Shown here: positions 1 through 7,966 of the stretch, piece after piece
Numbering within the stretch: position 1 is the first letter of the stretch
How the letters are laid out: each line of letters opens with the position of its first letter
Assembly (NCBI RefSeq): GCF_900078705.1
Contig: NZ_FKIF01000002.1
Location: forward strand, 744,001-808,000
Length of the DNA: 64,000 bases
Source of the DNA: Bordetella ansorpii
Lineage (GTDB): Bacteria > Pseudomonadota > Gammaproteobacteria > Burkholderiales > Burkholderiaceae_B
Direction: 5' to 3'
Notes under the pieces: model-generated
Seen by the model: the letters and a program-made list of their open reading frames with translations, nothing else
Databases searched by the model: none
Told to the model about the DNA's origin: nothing
Position numbers and translations under genes: made by a program

Positions 1-12
1 GCGTCGTTCATC

Positions 13-1029
13 TCAGGTCCCCGGCAGCAGGCTGGCATCGACCACGCCGGCCACGTCGACCGGGCGCTGGATCAGTCCCAGCGCGTGGTAGGCGTCGGCC
101 GCCTTCTGCAGCGAGGGAATGTCGAATGCGCCCAATGCGCGCCCGGCCGCCTGGGCCGAGGCATTGCGCGCGCGGATCACCTCCAGGTTCACCTCGCGGT
201 CGGTGCCGTCGATGGCGCGCCTGGAGGCGATGGCCGCCGCTTCCTCCGGCCGCGCGATCATCCACGCGGCGCTGTCGCGGTAGGCCTTCAGGAAGGCGCG
301 CAGCAACGGCTGGCGCTGTTGGAGGACCTGCTCGCGCACCACGAAGAGATCGCTGGACACGTTCAGCGAGTCGCGGACCTGCATCACATCGACATCGCCC
401 AGCCCGCGGCGCCGGCCCACCAGCAGCCCGGTGTCGGTGGCGGCGGTGGCATCGACCTGGCCCTGCAGCAGCGGCGCGAAGTTCAGCACGCCGGTCACCA
501 CGATCTGCACGTCCCGCTCCGTCAGGCCGGCCTGGTGCAGCATCACCAGCAGGTTCTGGCGCGTGCCGCTGGACAGGCTGTAGACGCCGATGCGCTTGCC
601 CTTCAAGTCCGCCGGCCGCTTGATGTTGGCCGATTTGCGCGACACCACGTTGAAGACGTTCTGCGGATAGATGTCGTAGATCGCGCGCAGCTTCTCGCCC
701 TTGTCCAGCGCCGTGAACAGCGAACCGGGATCCGTGAAGGCCACGTCGGCCTGCCCGCTGAGAAGGTTGCGGATGGCGTCGCCGCCGCCCGCGCCGGGCA
801 GATAGGCCAGATCCAGCCCCTGGGCCTTGAAGAAGCCCTTGTCGGGTTCGGCCAGCAGGTTGGTGATCTCGGAGATCGGCTTGCTCCAGCCGGCCAGCGT
901 GACCTTGCCGAGCGTGGCCTGGGCGCGTGCGGCGGCGGGCGCCAGCGATGCGGCGGCAAGGCCGGCCGCGCCGGCCAGCAACGCGCGGCGTTGGGGGGAA
1001 GAAAGCATGGCGGAAGTCCCGTGGATCAT
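13..1029 (-). CDS. ABC transporter periplasmic substrate-binding protein, NMT1/THI5-like (ThiY-type)
   Basis: Soluble binding protein of an ABC importer, about 338 residues. The N-terminus has a twin Arg and a hydrophobic Ala-rich segment (RRALLAGAAGLAAASLAPA) ending at an Ala-rich cleavage site, so it is exported. The mature part has the SsuA/TauA/NMT1-like pattern, with VAFTDPGSLFTAL and DLKGKRIGVYSLSSGT. The first ATG (1029) overlaps the permease stop as ATGA; a second ATG at 1008 starts MLSSPQRR and is equally possible. It is the last gene of an operon led by a TPP riboswitch. By analogy with ThiY of ThiXYZ systems it probably binds a thiamin pyrimidine precursor or related breakdown product. 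That ligand is inferred from the riboswitch, because the family also binds sulfonates, nitrate and taurine. Confidence 0.85.
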   Translation of the reverse strand: MIHGTSAMLSSPQRRALLAGAAGLAAASLAPAAARAQATLGKVTLAGWSKPISEITNLLAEPDKGFFKAQGLDLAYLPGAGGGDAIRNLLSGQADVAFTDPGSLFTALDKGEKLRAIYDIYPQNVFNVVSRKSANIKRPADLKGKRIGVYSLSSGTRQNLLVMLHQAGLTERDVQIVVTGVLNFAPLLQGQVDATAATDTGLLVGRRRGLGDVDVMQVRDSLNVSSDLFVVREQVLQQRQPLLRAFLKAYRDSAAWMIARPEEAAAIASRRAIDGTDREVNLEVIRARNASAQAAGRALGAFDIPSLQKAADAYHALGLIQRPVDVAGVVDASLLPGT

Positions 1030-1793
1030 GGTTGTTGCTCGGCGTAAGGGCGCAGCAGGCGCCGTTCCAGCAGCAGCGTGGCCTGATAGCCCAGCAGGCC
1101 GATGGCGGCGATGGCCGCCAGGGCCGCGAACATCAGTGGCGTATCCATCATGCCCTGCGCGGCAATGATGACCGCGCCCAGCCCACGGCTGGCGCCGATG
1201 AATTCGCCGACGACGGCGCCGACCAGGGCCAGCACCAGCGCCACGCGCAGGCCCGCCAGGATGCCGGGCAGGCCGGCGGGCAGCTTCAGGCGCAGCAGCG
1301 TCTGCCCGCGCGAGGCGCCCAGCATGCGGAACAGCTGCACGCGGTCGGGGTCGACCTGCCGCAGGCTGGTCAGGGTGTTTTCCATCAAGGGAAAGAAGCA
1401 GATCAGCGCGGTCATCACCACGGTCGGCGCCAGCCCGAAGCCGAACCAAAGCACGAACAGCGGCGCCAGCGCCAGCTTGGGCACGACCTGGCTGACGATC
1501 ACGTAGGGCTTGAGCATGCGCTCCAGCGCGGCCGATTCGGCCAGCGCGATTCCCATTGCCAGCCCGGCCAGGCCGCCCAGCGCCAGGCCCAGCAGCATCT
1601 CCGCGACGGTGGCGCCGATGTGCGGCCAGAGATAGCCGCTGGCCAATGTGGTCCACAGCGCGCGTGCCACGGCGGAAGGCGCGGGCAGCACCAGCGCCGA
1701 CAGGCCGGCCTGGCGCACGGCCAGCTCCCAGGCGGTCAGCAGCACGATCAGCAGCGCCGCCGGCAGCAGGCGGGATTGCAGCACCGGCTTCAT
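1026..1793 (-). CDS. ABC transporter permease, SsuC/TauC/ThiX type
   Basis: Inner-membrane permease of 255 residues. Five to six hydrophobic segments are visible, starting with LLPAALLIVLLTAWELAV. The cytoplasmic EAA loop for contact with the ATPase lies around residues 135-175, with FRMLGASRGQTLLRLKLPAG followed by LPGILAGLRVAL, the typical BPD_transp_1 pattern. Its ATG overlaps the stop of the ATPase gene as ATGA and its own stop overlaps the binding-protein start in the same way, so the three transporter genes are translationally coupled. Placement after a TPP riboswitch suggests ThiX-like uptake of a thiamin precursor; the family alone would also fit sulfonate or nitrate uptake. Confidence 0.87.
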   Translation of the reverse strand: MKPVLQSRLLPAALLIVLLTAWELAVRQAGLSALVLPAPSAVARALWTTLASGYLWPHIGATVAEMLLGLALGGLAGLAMGIALAESAALERMLKPYVIVSQVVPKLALAPLFVLWFGFGLAPTVVMTALICFFPLMENTLTSLRQVDPDRVQLFRMLGASRGQTLLRLKLPAGLPGILAGLRVALVLALVGAVVGEFIGASRGLGAVIIAAQGMMDTPLMFAALAAIAAIGLLGYQATLLLERRLLRPYAEQQP

Positions 1794-2542
1794 GGGCGGT
1801 CTCCGGTCATGGCGTCGTAGACCTGCGCGCAATAGTGGTTGAACGTGGGTTCGTGACGCATCGCCTGCGTGCGCGGGGCGGGCAGCGCCACGGCGACGTC
1901 GGCCACCAGGCGGCCATGCCGCATCACGCCGACGTGGTCGCCCAGGTAGACGGCCTCCGCGATGTCGTGGGTGACGAACAGCACGGTGGTGCCGCGCACG
2001 CGGCACATGCGCAGCAGGTCGTCCTGCAGTTCGCCGCGCGTGATGGCGTCCAGCGCGGCGAAGGGTTCATCCAGCAGCAGCAGCGCGGGATCCAGGATCA
2101 GGGCGCGCGCCAGCGCCACGCGGCTCTGCTGGCCGCCGGACAGTTGGCGGGGGTAGTGGTGCGCATGGCCGGACAGGCCCAGCAAGGCCAGCAGGTCGTG
2201 GGCGCGTTCGAGGTCCGAGGGCAGGGGCTTGCGCTGCAGCGATACCGGCAGCAGCACGTTGTCGATGACGTGACGCCACGCCAGCAGCGTGGGGGCCTGG
2301 AACACGTAGCCCAGGTGCGGACCCGTGGCGGCCGGCGTGCCATCCGCGCGTTGGATCTGGCCCGATTGCGGCGCCATCAGGCCGGCGGCCAGTTTCAGCA
2401 GCGTGGTCTTGCCGCAGCCGCTGCGTCCGACCAGGCAATGAAAGGCGCCGGCGTCCAGGCGCCAGTCGACTCCGTCCACGATGGGCGGATGGCCGGGATA
2501 GCCGTAGGCGACCCGCTGCAGAGAGAGGAACGGCGCCATCAT
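1790..2542 (-). CDS. ABC transporter ATP-binding protein, SsuB/TauB/ThiZ type
   Basis: ATPase subunit of the importer, about 250 residues. Visible motifs in order are Walker A (GRSGCGKTTLLKL), Q-loop region (YVFQAPTLLAWRHV), ABC signature (LSGGQQSRVALARAL), Walker B (LLLLDEPFAALD) and H-loop (VLFVTHDIAEAV). The start at 2542 (MMAPFLSLQRV) matches the normal beginning of the domain; an in-frame ATG at 2569 would add nine residues and overlap the LuxC-like gene. Either way it follows that gene within a few bases. It energises the permease encoded next and belongs to the same TPP-riboswitch operon. The substrate is inferred from the riboswitch only. Confidence 0.88.
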   Translation of the reverse strand: MMAPFLSLQRVAYGYPGHPPIVDGVDWRLDAGAFHCLVGRSGCGKTTLLKLAAGLMAPQSGQIQRADGTPAATGPHLGYVFQAPTLLAWRHVIDNVLLPVSLQRKPLPSDLERAHDLLALLGLSGHAHHYPRQLSGGQQSRVALARALILDPALLLLDEPFAALDAITRGELQDDLLRMCRVRGTTVLFVTHDIAEAVYLGDHVGVMRHGRLVADVAVALPAPRTQAMRHEPTFNHYCAQVYDAMTGDRP

Positions 2543-2549
2543 GGCAGGC

Positions 2550-4004
2550 TCATGGCTCGTACCGCGCATAAGGCTCCGCGGCGGATTCGGCGGATGGCTC
2601 GATCTCGGTCATGCGCACCAGGTCCAGCAGGTTGAAGCGGCCGTCGTGGTGCCAGCCGGCTTCGGGCATGCTCATCGATCCCAGCGCGCTGATGCGCGTG
2701 ACGCCCGCGATGCCCAACTGGTCGGCCAACGGGTAAAGCTCTTCCGGCGTCGCGGCCACGCCAGCGGTTTGCAGGTAGGGGGCCAGGCCGGCCAGCGCGG
2801 GCACGACCTCGTCCAGCGCATCGATGGCCGCCACGGCGACGCTGCGTTGCAGGGCCGTCGGCGCCAGGGCGCGGGCCGTTTCGGTGTACGACACGCTCCA
2901 GGCCGCATCGGGTTCGCCCAGCAGGGCATCGCTGGCCGCCAGCGTCCATTCGATCGATTGCCGCCATCTGGCGACGCCGGCCGATTCTTCCAGGTCCAGC
3001 GCGCGGCGCGCAAAGCGCCGTTGCAGGTTGGCAAGCTCACCGGCCAGGTATCCCGCGAAGTCGCGCGGCGAGACCGGGCCGCCGCGTTGCACATAGAAGA
3101 TGTGCGGCGAATAGCATCCTTGCTGGTCATAGCGCATCACGTCCCATGCGGCGCGGCGGGCCAGCACGGGCGCGTTCACGGTGTCCAGCGCGCTGGCGCT
3201 GACCACGCCGAAACCCAGTTTGTGGCCGTGCGCCAGGAACCGCGTCGTCACCGGCAGCCGCCGCTGTATGGCCTGCAGCACCTCGTTGCCGCCGTAGGCC
3301 ACCACGGTGTCGGCCTGCGCATACAGCGCATCGGCCTGCTCGCCGCCCGCGCCGCGCCACCACACGACAGCCAGGCAGTCGGCCAGCGGCGGATGCACCT
3401 CGGCCAGCAGGCGGGCGAACCAGCCGGCGAACAGCGGCTCGGCGCTGGGCAGCTTGCCGATGCTGCCCGCCTTGACCAGCAGACCGCACACCAGGCTCCA
3501 CAGCGCCAGCGCGGGCACGTTGCCGGCCCAGCTGTGGGCCAGCAATCGCGGGCCGTGGGCGCGCACCGCACCGCCCTTGGGCGCGGGCTGGAAACCGTCG
3601 AGCACCTTGGGATTGGCGAAATCCTCGGCCACGAAGCGATGCAGCTGCGGCGCGCGGAAGGTCCTGAGGAAGCCGGTCAATCCCAGGCGCACCATTTCGG
3701 CGTCGTAGCCGCTGACCAGCGGCAGCAGCGCATCCGCCTGCTGGCGATAGGGATCGTTGCCGTCGAGCAGGCGCGCGATGGCGCGGTCGATGACGGTGAT
3801 GATCTCCGACACCGTCATCGTCTTCAGGTGCCGGTCGCTGGCCTGTGCCACGCGCTCGGCGAGCGCCCGCATCTGCGGCGCGGACAGCACGGGCACCGCC
3901 ACTTCCAGCTGCTGGCCGTCTCGCGAGAAAGACAGCGCCTGCCATTGCACCTGGGCGGCATCCAGGCCCGGCAGGTAGCCGGCTTCGATTCTGCGTACGC
4001 TCAT
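2550..4004 (-). CDS. LuxC-like acyl-CoA/acyl-protein reductase
   Basis: Protein of 484 residues in the LuxC fatty-acid reductase family, an aldehyde-dehydrogenase-like fold that reduces a thioester-bound acyl group to an aldehyde with NADPH. The likely nucleophilic cysteine is Cys297 in DQQGCYSPH, matching the DQxxCSSP region of LuxC. Upstream lie LLAHSWAGNVPALALWS (about 154-170) and VAYGGNEVLQAI (235-246), typical of the nucleotide-binding half. The chosen ATG (4004) has GGTGG just upstream; an ATG at 4046, overlapping the luxE-like stop as ATGA, would add 14 residues. It sits between a LuxE-like synthetase and an ABC importer under a TPP riboswitch. No luciferase genes (luxA, luxB) are present, so bioluminescence is not indicated. 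The substrate is unknown; a carboxylated thiamin precursor is a hypothesis. Confidence 0.85.
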   Translation of the reverse strand: MSVRRIEAGYLPGLDAAQVQWQALSFSRDGQQLEVAVPVLSAPQMRALAERVAQASDRHLKTMTVSEIITVIDRAIARLLDGNDPYRQQADALLPLVSGYDAEMVRLGLTGFLRTFRAPQLHRFVAEDFANPKVLDGFQPAPKGGAVRAHGPRLLAHSWAGNVPALALWSLVCGLLVKAGSIGKLPSAEPLFAGWFARLLAEVHPPLADCLAVVWWRGAGGEQADALYAQADTVVAYGGNEVLQAIQRRLPVTTRFLAHGHKLGFGVVSASALDTVNAPVLARRAAWDVMRYDQQGCYSPHIFYVQRGGPVSPRDFAGYLAGELANLQRRFARRALDLEESAGVARWRQSIEWTLAASDALLGEPDAAWSVSYTETARALAPTALQRSVAVAAIDALDEVVPALAGLAPYLQTAGVAATPEELYPLADQLGIAGVTRISALGSMSMPEAGWHHDGRFNLLDLVRMTEIEPSAESAAEPYARYEP

Positions 4005-4042
4005 GGGTCCACCCGTGTTGCTTCGGCCTGGCGCCGTCCGCA

Positions 4043-5131
4043 TCATGCCGCCGCCGATCGCACGAATTCTTCCACCGCCAGCGAGCATCCCTTGGCCTGC
4101 GCGCCTTGCGCGCGGCCCAGCAGCAGGAATCCGCCCTCGGCCGGCTCGCCCACGTCCTCGGTCAGGATGGTGCTGACGGAATTGCAGTTGCCCAGATCGC
4201 AATGCGCCAGGATGCCGCGCTCGCCGGCGGGCACCGTGCGGCCGGTGGCGGGATCGACCAGCCGCCAACGGATCCAGTGCGGCCCCGACTTCACCGACGG
4301 CACGGTGGCGTTGCCGTCGTCGTAGAACTGCGTGCTCAGCTCCGTCATGCCGTACATGTTGATGCACAGCGCGCGCGGCACGCCCAGCAGTTCGGAAAGC
4401 TCGGCATAGAAGGTGTCCAGCGGCAACTCGCGCGACTGGCCCTTGTAGCCGCCGGTGTCCAGGATGCGGCTGCCCGGCGGCAGGCGGAAGCGTCGGCCCG
4501 CCGCGCGCAAGGCGTCGATCACGTGCACGAAGCTGAAGCTGGCGCCCAGCAGCGCATAAGGCTCGCCACTTTGCTCGGCCTGCTCCAGGCGCCGCCACAG
4601 GCCGTCCATGTCGATGCCCCGTGGCGACATGAAGTAGCGGCTGTCTTCCGTGCCGAAAGCTGTCCTGGCCAGCGCCAGGTAGTGCGCCAGCGACGAGTTC
4701 GGCATGGCGATCTCGTCCGGGAACAGGATGCCCATGGGCAGGCGCTCGACGCCCTGCATCACGCGCTGCGCGAAGTTGCGCGTCATCGACAGGTCGTACA
4801 CGTCCAAACGCGGATGGAAGTGCCGGCCGCGCCGGTCGGCGCGCGTGGTTCCGCTGGTCATGAAGACGCGCTCATCCGGCACGGGCGGTTCGCAGCGCAG
4901 CTCCATCACCTTGAAGGCGTCGATGGGCACGGCCGGGATGTCGCTCCAGGTCTTCACGGTGCGCACCGTGGCGCCGCGGCGCTGGCAGAAGCTGCGATAG
5001 GGCGCGTTGGCGGCGTACTGGTAGGCGAACAGGCGCAGCGCGAGGTCGTCGAACTGCGCGTCGGTGCAGCCGTCCCGGGCGATGAATTCGAGCAGTTCCG
5101 CCACCGGTGGTTGGGCGTGGTTCATGGGCAT
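4043..5131 (-). CDS. LuxE-like acyl-protein synthetase (acyl-AMP forming)
   Basis: Protein of 362 residues in the LuxE family. These enzymes activate a carboxylic acid with ATP to acyl-AMP, load it on a cysteine near the C-terminus and pass it to LuxC for reduction. The adenylate-forming loop is MTSGTTRADRRGRHF (residues 91-105). A second block, INMYGMTELSTQFYDDG, resembles the A5-type core of adenylating enzymes. A candidate acyl-acceptor Cys349 lies in KGCSLAVEEF, 14 residues from the end, as in LuxE. The ATG at 5131 is preceded by AGGA at good spacing. It is the first gene after the TPP riboswitch and is followed at once by the LuxC-like gene. Thiamin-dependent control of a carboxylate-reducing pair is unusual; the real acid substrate cannot be read from sequence. 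Confidence 0.85.
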   Translation of the reverse strand: MPMNHAQPPVAELLEFIARDGCTDAQFDDLALRLFAYQYAANAPYRSFCQRRGATVRTVKTWSDIPAVPIDAFKVMELRCEPPVPDERVFMTSGTTRADRRGRHFHPRLDVYDLSMTRNFAQRVMQGVERLPMGILFPDEIAMPNSSLAHYLALARTAFGTEDSRYFMSPRGIDMDGLWRRLEQAEQSGEPYALLGASFSFVHVIDALRAAGRRFRLPPGSRILDTGGYKGQSRELPLDTFYAELSELLGVPRALCINMYGMTELSTQFYDDGNATVPSVKSGPHWIRWRLVDPATGRTVPAGERGILAHCDLGNCNSVSTILTEDVGEPAEGGFLLLGRAQGAQAKGCSLAVEEFVRSAAA

Positions 5132-5166
5132 TCGTGTCCTGTACAGGGAAACTCCGAAGCCCGCCT

Positions 5167-5187
5167 GCGCCAGGGCGCGCCTGGCGC
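5167..5187 (-). promoter_or_regulatory. hairpin between TPP riboswitch and luxE-like start
   Basis: A perfect 8-bp stem (GCGCCAGG with CCTGGCGC, 5-nt loop) lies between the aptamer and the first gene. No T-run follows, so it is not a normal intrinsic terminator. It may be part of the expression platform, acting on translation or Rho access; that role is inference. Confidence 0.35.
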
Positions 5188-5207
5188 GCCATCCTGTTCA
5201 GGTCGAT

Positions 5208-5283
5208 GCTCTTCTTACGCCGGTATGAGCCGGGTCAAGTTCGCGGGTCTGAATCTCAGCACTGGCGTGCACCCCGGAGCAGC
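5208..5283 (-). promoter_or_regulatory. TPP (thiamin pyrophosphate) riboswitch, THI element
   Basis: Read on the minus strand the segment contains, in order, CCGGGGTGC, then GCTGAGATTCAGACCC, GAACTTGACCCGG and CATACCGGCGTAAGAAG. These match the conserved TPP aptamer blocks: GGGGTGC, the CUGAGA pyrimidine-sensor loop, ACCC, GAACCTGAT-like, and the ATACCGGCGTAAG closing part. It ends about 77 nt before the start of the luxE-like gene on the same strand. When TPP binds, such elements repress the downstream genes, so the whole 5131-to-13 operon should be thiamin-repressed. Confidence 0.93.
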
Positions 5284-5360
5284 AACCATGTTAACCCGGC
5301 ACGGCCAAGGCGGCTCGATCCACCGTTTGCTGCGATGCGGCAGACGGCTGCGCGCATGCG

Positions 5361-5819
5361 TCAGGCCAACGCGTTGAGCGCCGCGATCACCTGCTCGCGG
5401 TAGGCGGGCAGCAGGCCGCGCACGCGTGCCCGGTCGGCATGCCACTGGGCGGTTTCGGCGCCCGAGGCCACGCGCGGCGCCGCCCATACCGCATCCGGAA
5501 AATGCCGGTCGCCACGCCAGCGCGGAATCACGTGCCAGTGCAGGTGCGGCACCATGTTTCCCAGCGCGGCGAGGTTGACCTTGTCGGGGTGCAGCACGTC
5601 GCGTTGCGCCTGCTCCACGGCATAGACCGCTCGCATCACGCGTTCGCGGTCGGCCACCGCCAGCGCGGTCATCTCGGGCACGTGGGCGTTCCATACCACG
5701 CGCGTGAAGCCGGGGTAGTCGGCATCATCCACCTCGATCACGCGCAGGTGATCGCCGCGCCACAGCAGTGCGCCGCCGTCCTGCCGGCACAGCGGGCAAT
5801 CGGCGTCTTGAAGGGTCAT
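5361..5819 (-). CDS. HIT family nucleotide hydrolase/transferase
   Basis: Cytoplasmic protein of 152 residues of the histidine-triad superfamily, which splits nucleoside phosphates such as diadenosine polyphosphates or adenylated compounds. The diagnostic motif is HLHWHVIPR, in which the middle His is the catalytic residue. The N-terminus has CPLCRQDGGALLWRGDHLRVI, with a CxxC pair typical of the short FHIT/Ap4A-type members. The start (MTLQDADCPLC) was chosen because an upstream extension would overlap the GNAT gene and looks non-coding. It shares its strand with the neighbouring GNAT and polyphosphate kinase genes. It lies upstream of the TPP riboswitch, which begins about 80 bp past its stop, so it is not part of the thiamin-controlled unit. 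Confidence 0.85.
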   Translation of the reverse strand: MTLQDADCPLCRQDGGALLWRGDHLRVIEVDDADYPGFTRVVWNAHVPEMTALAVADRERVMRAVYAVEQAQRDVLHPDKVNLAALGNMVPHLHWHVIPRWRGDRHFPDAVWAAPRVASGAETAQWHADRARVRGLLPAYREQVIAALNALA

Positions 5820-5847
5820 GGAAGAATCCTGGGTCGGTGCGATGCGC

Positions 5848-6297
5848 TCAGGGCATCGCCTTGCGGTATTGAACGAAGCCGGAACGGTCGGCGATGCGAT
5901 CGTACAACTGCATGGCGGTCTCATTGGTCTCGTGCGTCAGCCAGTACACGCGCGATGCGCCGTGTTGCCGCGCGTCGGCGTACACATGCTCGATCAGCGC
6001 GCGGCCCGCGCCAGCGCCGCGTACGTCGGGCGCCACGAACAGATCCTGCAGATAGCAGTAGTCGCCCTGCGTCCACGTGGAGCGGTGGTGGATCCAGTGC
6101 ACCATCCCGATGGCCTTGCCGTCCAGCACGGCCAGCGCGGCATTCACGGGTTCGGCGGGATCGAGGAAGCGCCGCCAGGTGCCATTCGTGACGTCGTCCG
6201 CGATGTCGACGCGATAGAACGATTGATAGCCTTTCCACAGCGGCAGCCAGGCATCGAAGTCGTCGGAGGAAACAGGGCGGATCTGCGGGTTGGACAT
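5848..6297 (-). CDS. GNAT family N-acetyltransferase
   Basis: Protein of 149 residues with a single GNAT domain. The acetyl-CoA binding motif A is LQDLFVAPDVRGAGAGRAL (about 85-103), with the R/Q-x-x-G-x-G/A pyrophosphate loop, followed by motif B around YWLTHETNETAMQLYD and the C-terminal GFVQYRK. The N-terminal IRPVSSDDFDAWLPLW is typical for small metabolite acetyltransferases. The acceptor cannot be predicted. It lies 15 bp downstream of the polyphosphate:AMP phosphotransferase and 28 bp upstream of the HIT gene, all on the minus strand, so they may be co-transcribed. Confidence 0.85.
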   Translation of the reverse strand: MSNPQIRPVSSDDFDAWLPLWKGYQSFYRVDIADDVTNGTWRRFLDPAEPVNAALAVLDGKAIGMVHWIHHRSTWTQGDYCYLQDLFVAPDVRGAGAGRALIEHVYADARQHGASRVYWLTHETNETAMQLYDRIADRSGFVQYRKAMP

Positions 6298-6312
6298 GAG
6301 AGCGTGAGCGGG

Positions 6313-7773
6313 TCAAAGTTGCGATTCGAGGGCCTGCACCACGTGGCGCAGGACTTGCAGGCGGGCGTGGCGCTTGTCGTTGGCCGAGATCAGGTGCCAC
6401 GGCGCATGGCCGCTGTCGGTGCGGGCCATCATCTCGTTGGCGGCATCGGCATACGGTTGCCACTTCTCGCGGTTGCGCCAGTCGTCGGGCGTGATCTTGA
6501 AATTCTTGAACGGCGAGGCCTCGCGTTCCTGGAAACGTTCGAGCTGCACCTCGGGCGTCACCGCCAGCCAGAACTTCAGCACGATGGCGCCGCTGTCGGC
6601 CAGTTGCTTCTCGAAATCGTTGATTTCGCCATAGGCGCGCTGCCAGGCCATGGGCGGCGTGAACTTCTCCACCCGTTCGACCAGCACGCGGCCATACCAG
6701 GAGCGGTCGAAGATGGCGACGCGGCCGTGCGAGGGGATGCGGCGCCAGAAGCGCCATAGATAGGGCCGGGCCAGTTCGTGCGGGGCGGGCGCCGACACCG
6801 GCGTGATGTCGAACTGGCGTGCGTCCAGCGCCTGCGTGACGCGCCGGATGGCGCCGCCCTTGCCGGCCGCGTCCTGGCCTTCGAACACCAGCACCAGCGA
6901 ATGCGCGTCGAACTTCGGGGATCGCACCGCGCGCGCCAGCCGTCCTTGCAGCAGGCCCAGTTCGGTGTCGTACTCGTCCTTGTCGGCGTGCACTGCGTAG
7001 TCCAGCCTGGCCAGGCGGTCGGTGATGCGCGGGTGGGCCGGCGTACGCGGCTGCGACACCCGAGGGGCGCCGCGGCGGCGCAGCGCGCGCAGCACGGTCT
7101 CGGCGGTGCATACGGTGCGCATGGATTCGTCGGCGCTCGCCACGATCACCCACGGGGCATGCGGCACGTCGGTATGCGTCAGCGCCACCTCGGCCGCCGA
7201 GCGCAGCCGCTTGAATTTCCTGGCGACCTTGCGATCGGCAGGCGTGACCTGCCACGAGGTCTCGGGGCTGGACAGCAGGCGCTCGGTACGCTCGGCCTGC
7301 GCCTTGGCCGACAGGTGATACCAGAGCTTGACCACCTGCACGCCATTGGCGGCCAGTTGCGCCTCGAAGGCCCGTACCTGCGTGGCGTGGCGCTCCAGCG
7401 CGTCGGCATCGGGATGCTTGCGCGCGGCTTCGCGCAGCAAGGGCTGATACCAGGAGCCGAACACGATGCCGATACGTCCATTTTCGGGCAGTTCGTTCCA
7501 GTAGCGCCACAGCGGCGGGCGCTGCGCCTCGGATTCGGCGGGCGGGCCGAAGGCCATGGTGTGGATGTGGCGCGGATCCATCCATTCGTTCAGCAGGTTG
7601 ATCGTGGCGCCCTTGCCGGCGCCGTCGATGCCGGCCACCACGATGAGCAGCGAGCGGTCCGCTTTCTTCAGCAGGTCGTACTGCGCTTTCAGCAGCGCGG
7701 TGCGCAGGCGCGCTTCCTGGGTCTTGAACTTGTCCTTGGGCAGGACGGGATCGGTTTCCGCTTCGCTGAACAT
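6313..7773 (-). CDS. pap: polyphosphate:AMP phosphotransferase (two-domain PPK2)
   Basis: Enzyme of 486 residues that phosphorylates AMP to ADP using polyphosphate. It has two tandem PPK2 domains. The first has a P-loop VVAGIDGAGKGATINLL (about 48-64), the second a P-loop VFEGQDAAGKGGAIRRV with downstream lid and Walker B features (FDRSWYGRVLVERVEKF). Length and duplication fit the class II PPK2 family (Acinetobacter PAP, near 475-500 residues), in which the C-terminal half is the active one. An in-frame start 22 codons upstream exists, but MFSEAETDPVLPKDKFKTQ is the more natural start. It leads the small minus-strand group with the GNAT and HIT genes. Confidence 0.88.
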   Translation of the reverse strand: MFSEAETDPVLPKDKFKTQEARLRTALLKAQYDLLKKADRSLLIVVAGIDGAGKGATINLLNEWMDPRHIHTMAFGPPAESEAQRPPLWRYWNELPENGRIGIVFGSWYQPLLREAARKHPDADALERHATQVRAFEAQLAANGVQVVKLWYHLSAKAQAERTERLLSSPETSWQVTPADRKVARKFKRLRSAAEVALTHTDVPHAPWVIVASADESMRTVCTAETVLRALRRRGAPRVSQPRTPAHPRITDRLARLDYAVHADKDEYDTELGLLQGRLARAVRSPKFDAHSLVLVFEGQDAAGKGGAIRRVTQALDARQFDITPVSAPAPHELARPYLWRFWRRIPSHGRVAIFDRSWYGRVLVERVEKFTPPMAWQRAYGEINDFEKQLADSGAIVLKFWLAVTPEVQLERFQEREASPFKNFKITPDDWRNREKWQPYADAANEMMARTDSGHAPWHLISANDKRHARLQVLRHVVQALESQL

Positions 7774-7928
7774 GAGGGCAGGGCGCCTTGCTGGGGATGG
7801 GGATCCGGGGATGTTGCGGGATATCGGGCGTGGATGCAAGGCGGCGGCGTCTGCCGCGGCCGCGTTGGCGGGCGCCGCAGGATAGCGGGACCGATATCGG
7901 CACGGTCTTCGCGCATTGGCCCGTCCGC

Positions 7929-7964
7929 CAGCGCCGGGTGGGCCGACACGGCAACCCGGCGCTG
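7929..7964 (-). terminator. stem-loop after the CoA-ligase gene
   Basis: A perfect 11-bp stem (CAGCGCCGGGT with ACCCGGCGCTG) with a 14-nt loop starts 3 bp after the stop of the PaaK-like gene. No T-run follows, so it may stop transcription with Rho or protect the 3' end of the mRNA. Confidence 0.5.
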
Positions 7965-7966
7965 CT

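Noticed and set aside
2550-5131. Bioluminescence operon
   Set aside because: LuxC- and LuxE-like genes occur, but luxA, luxB and luxD are absent and the operon is tied to a TPP riboswitch.
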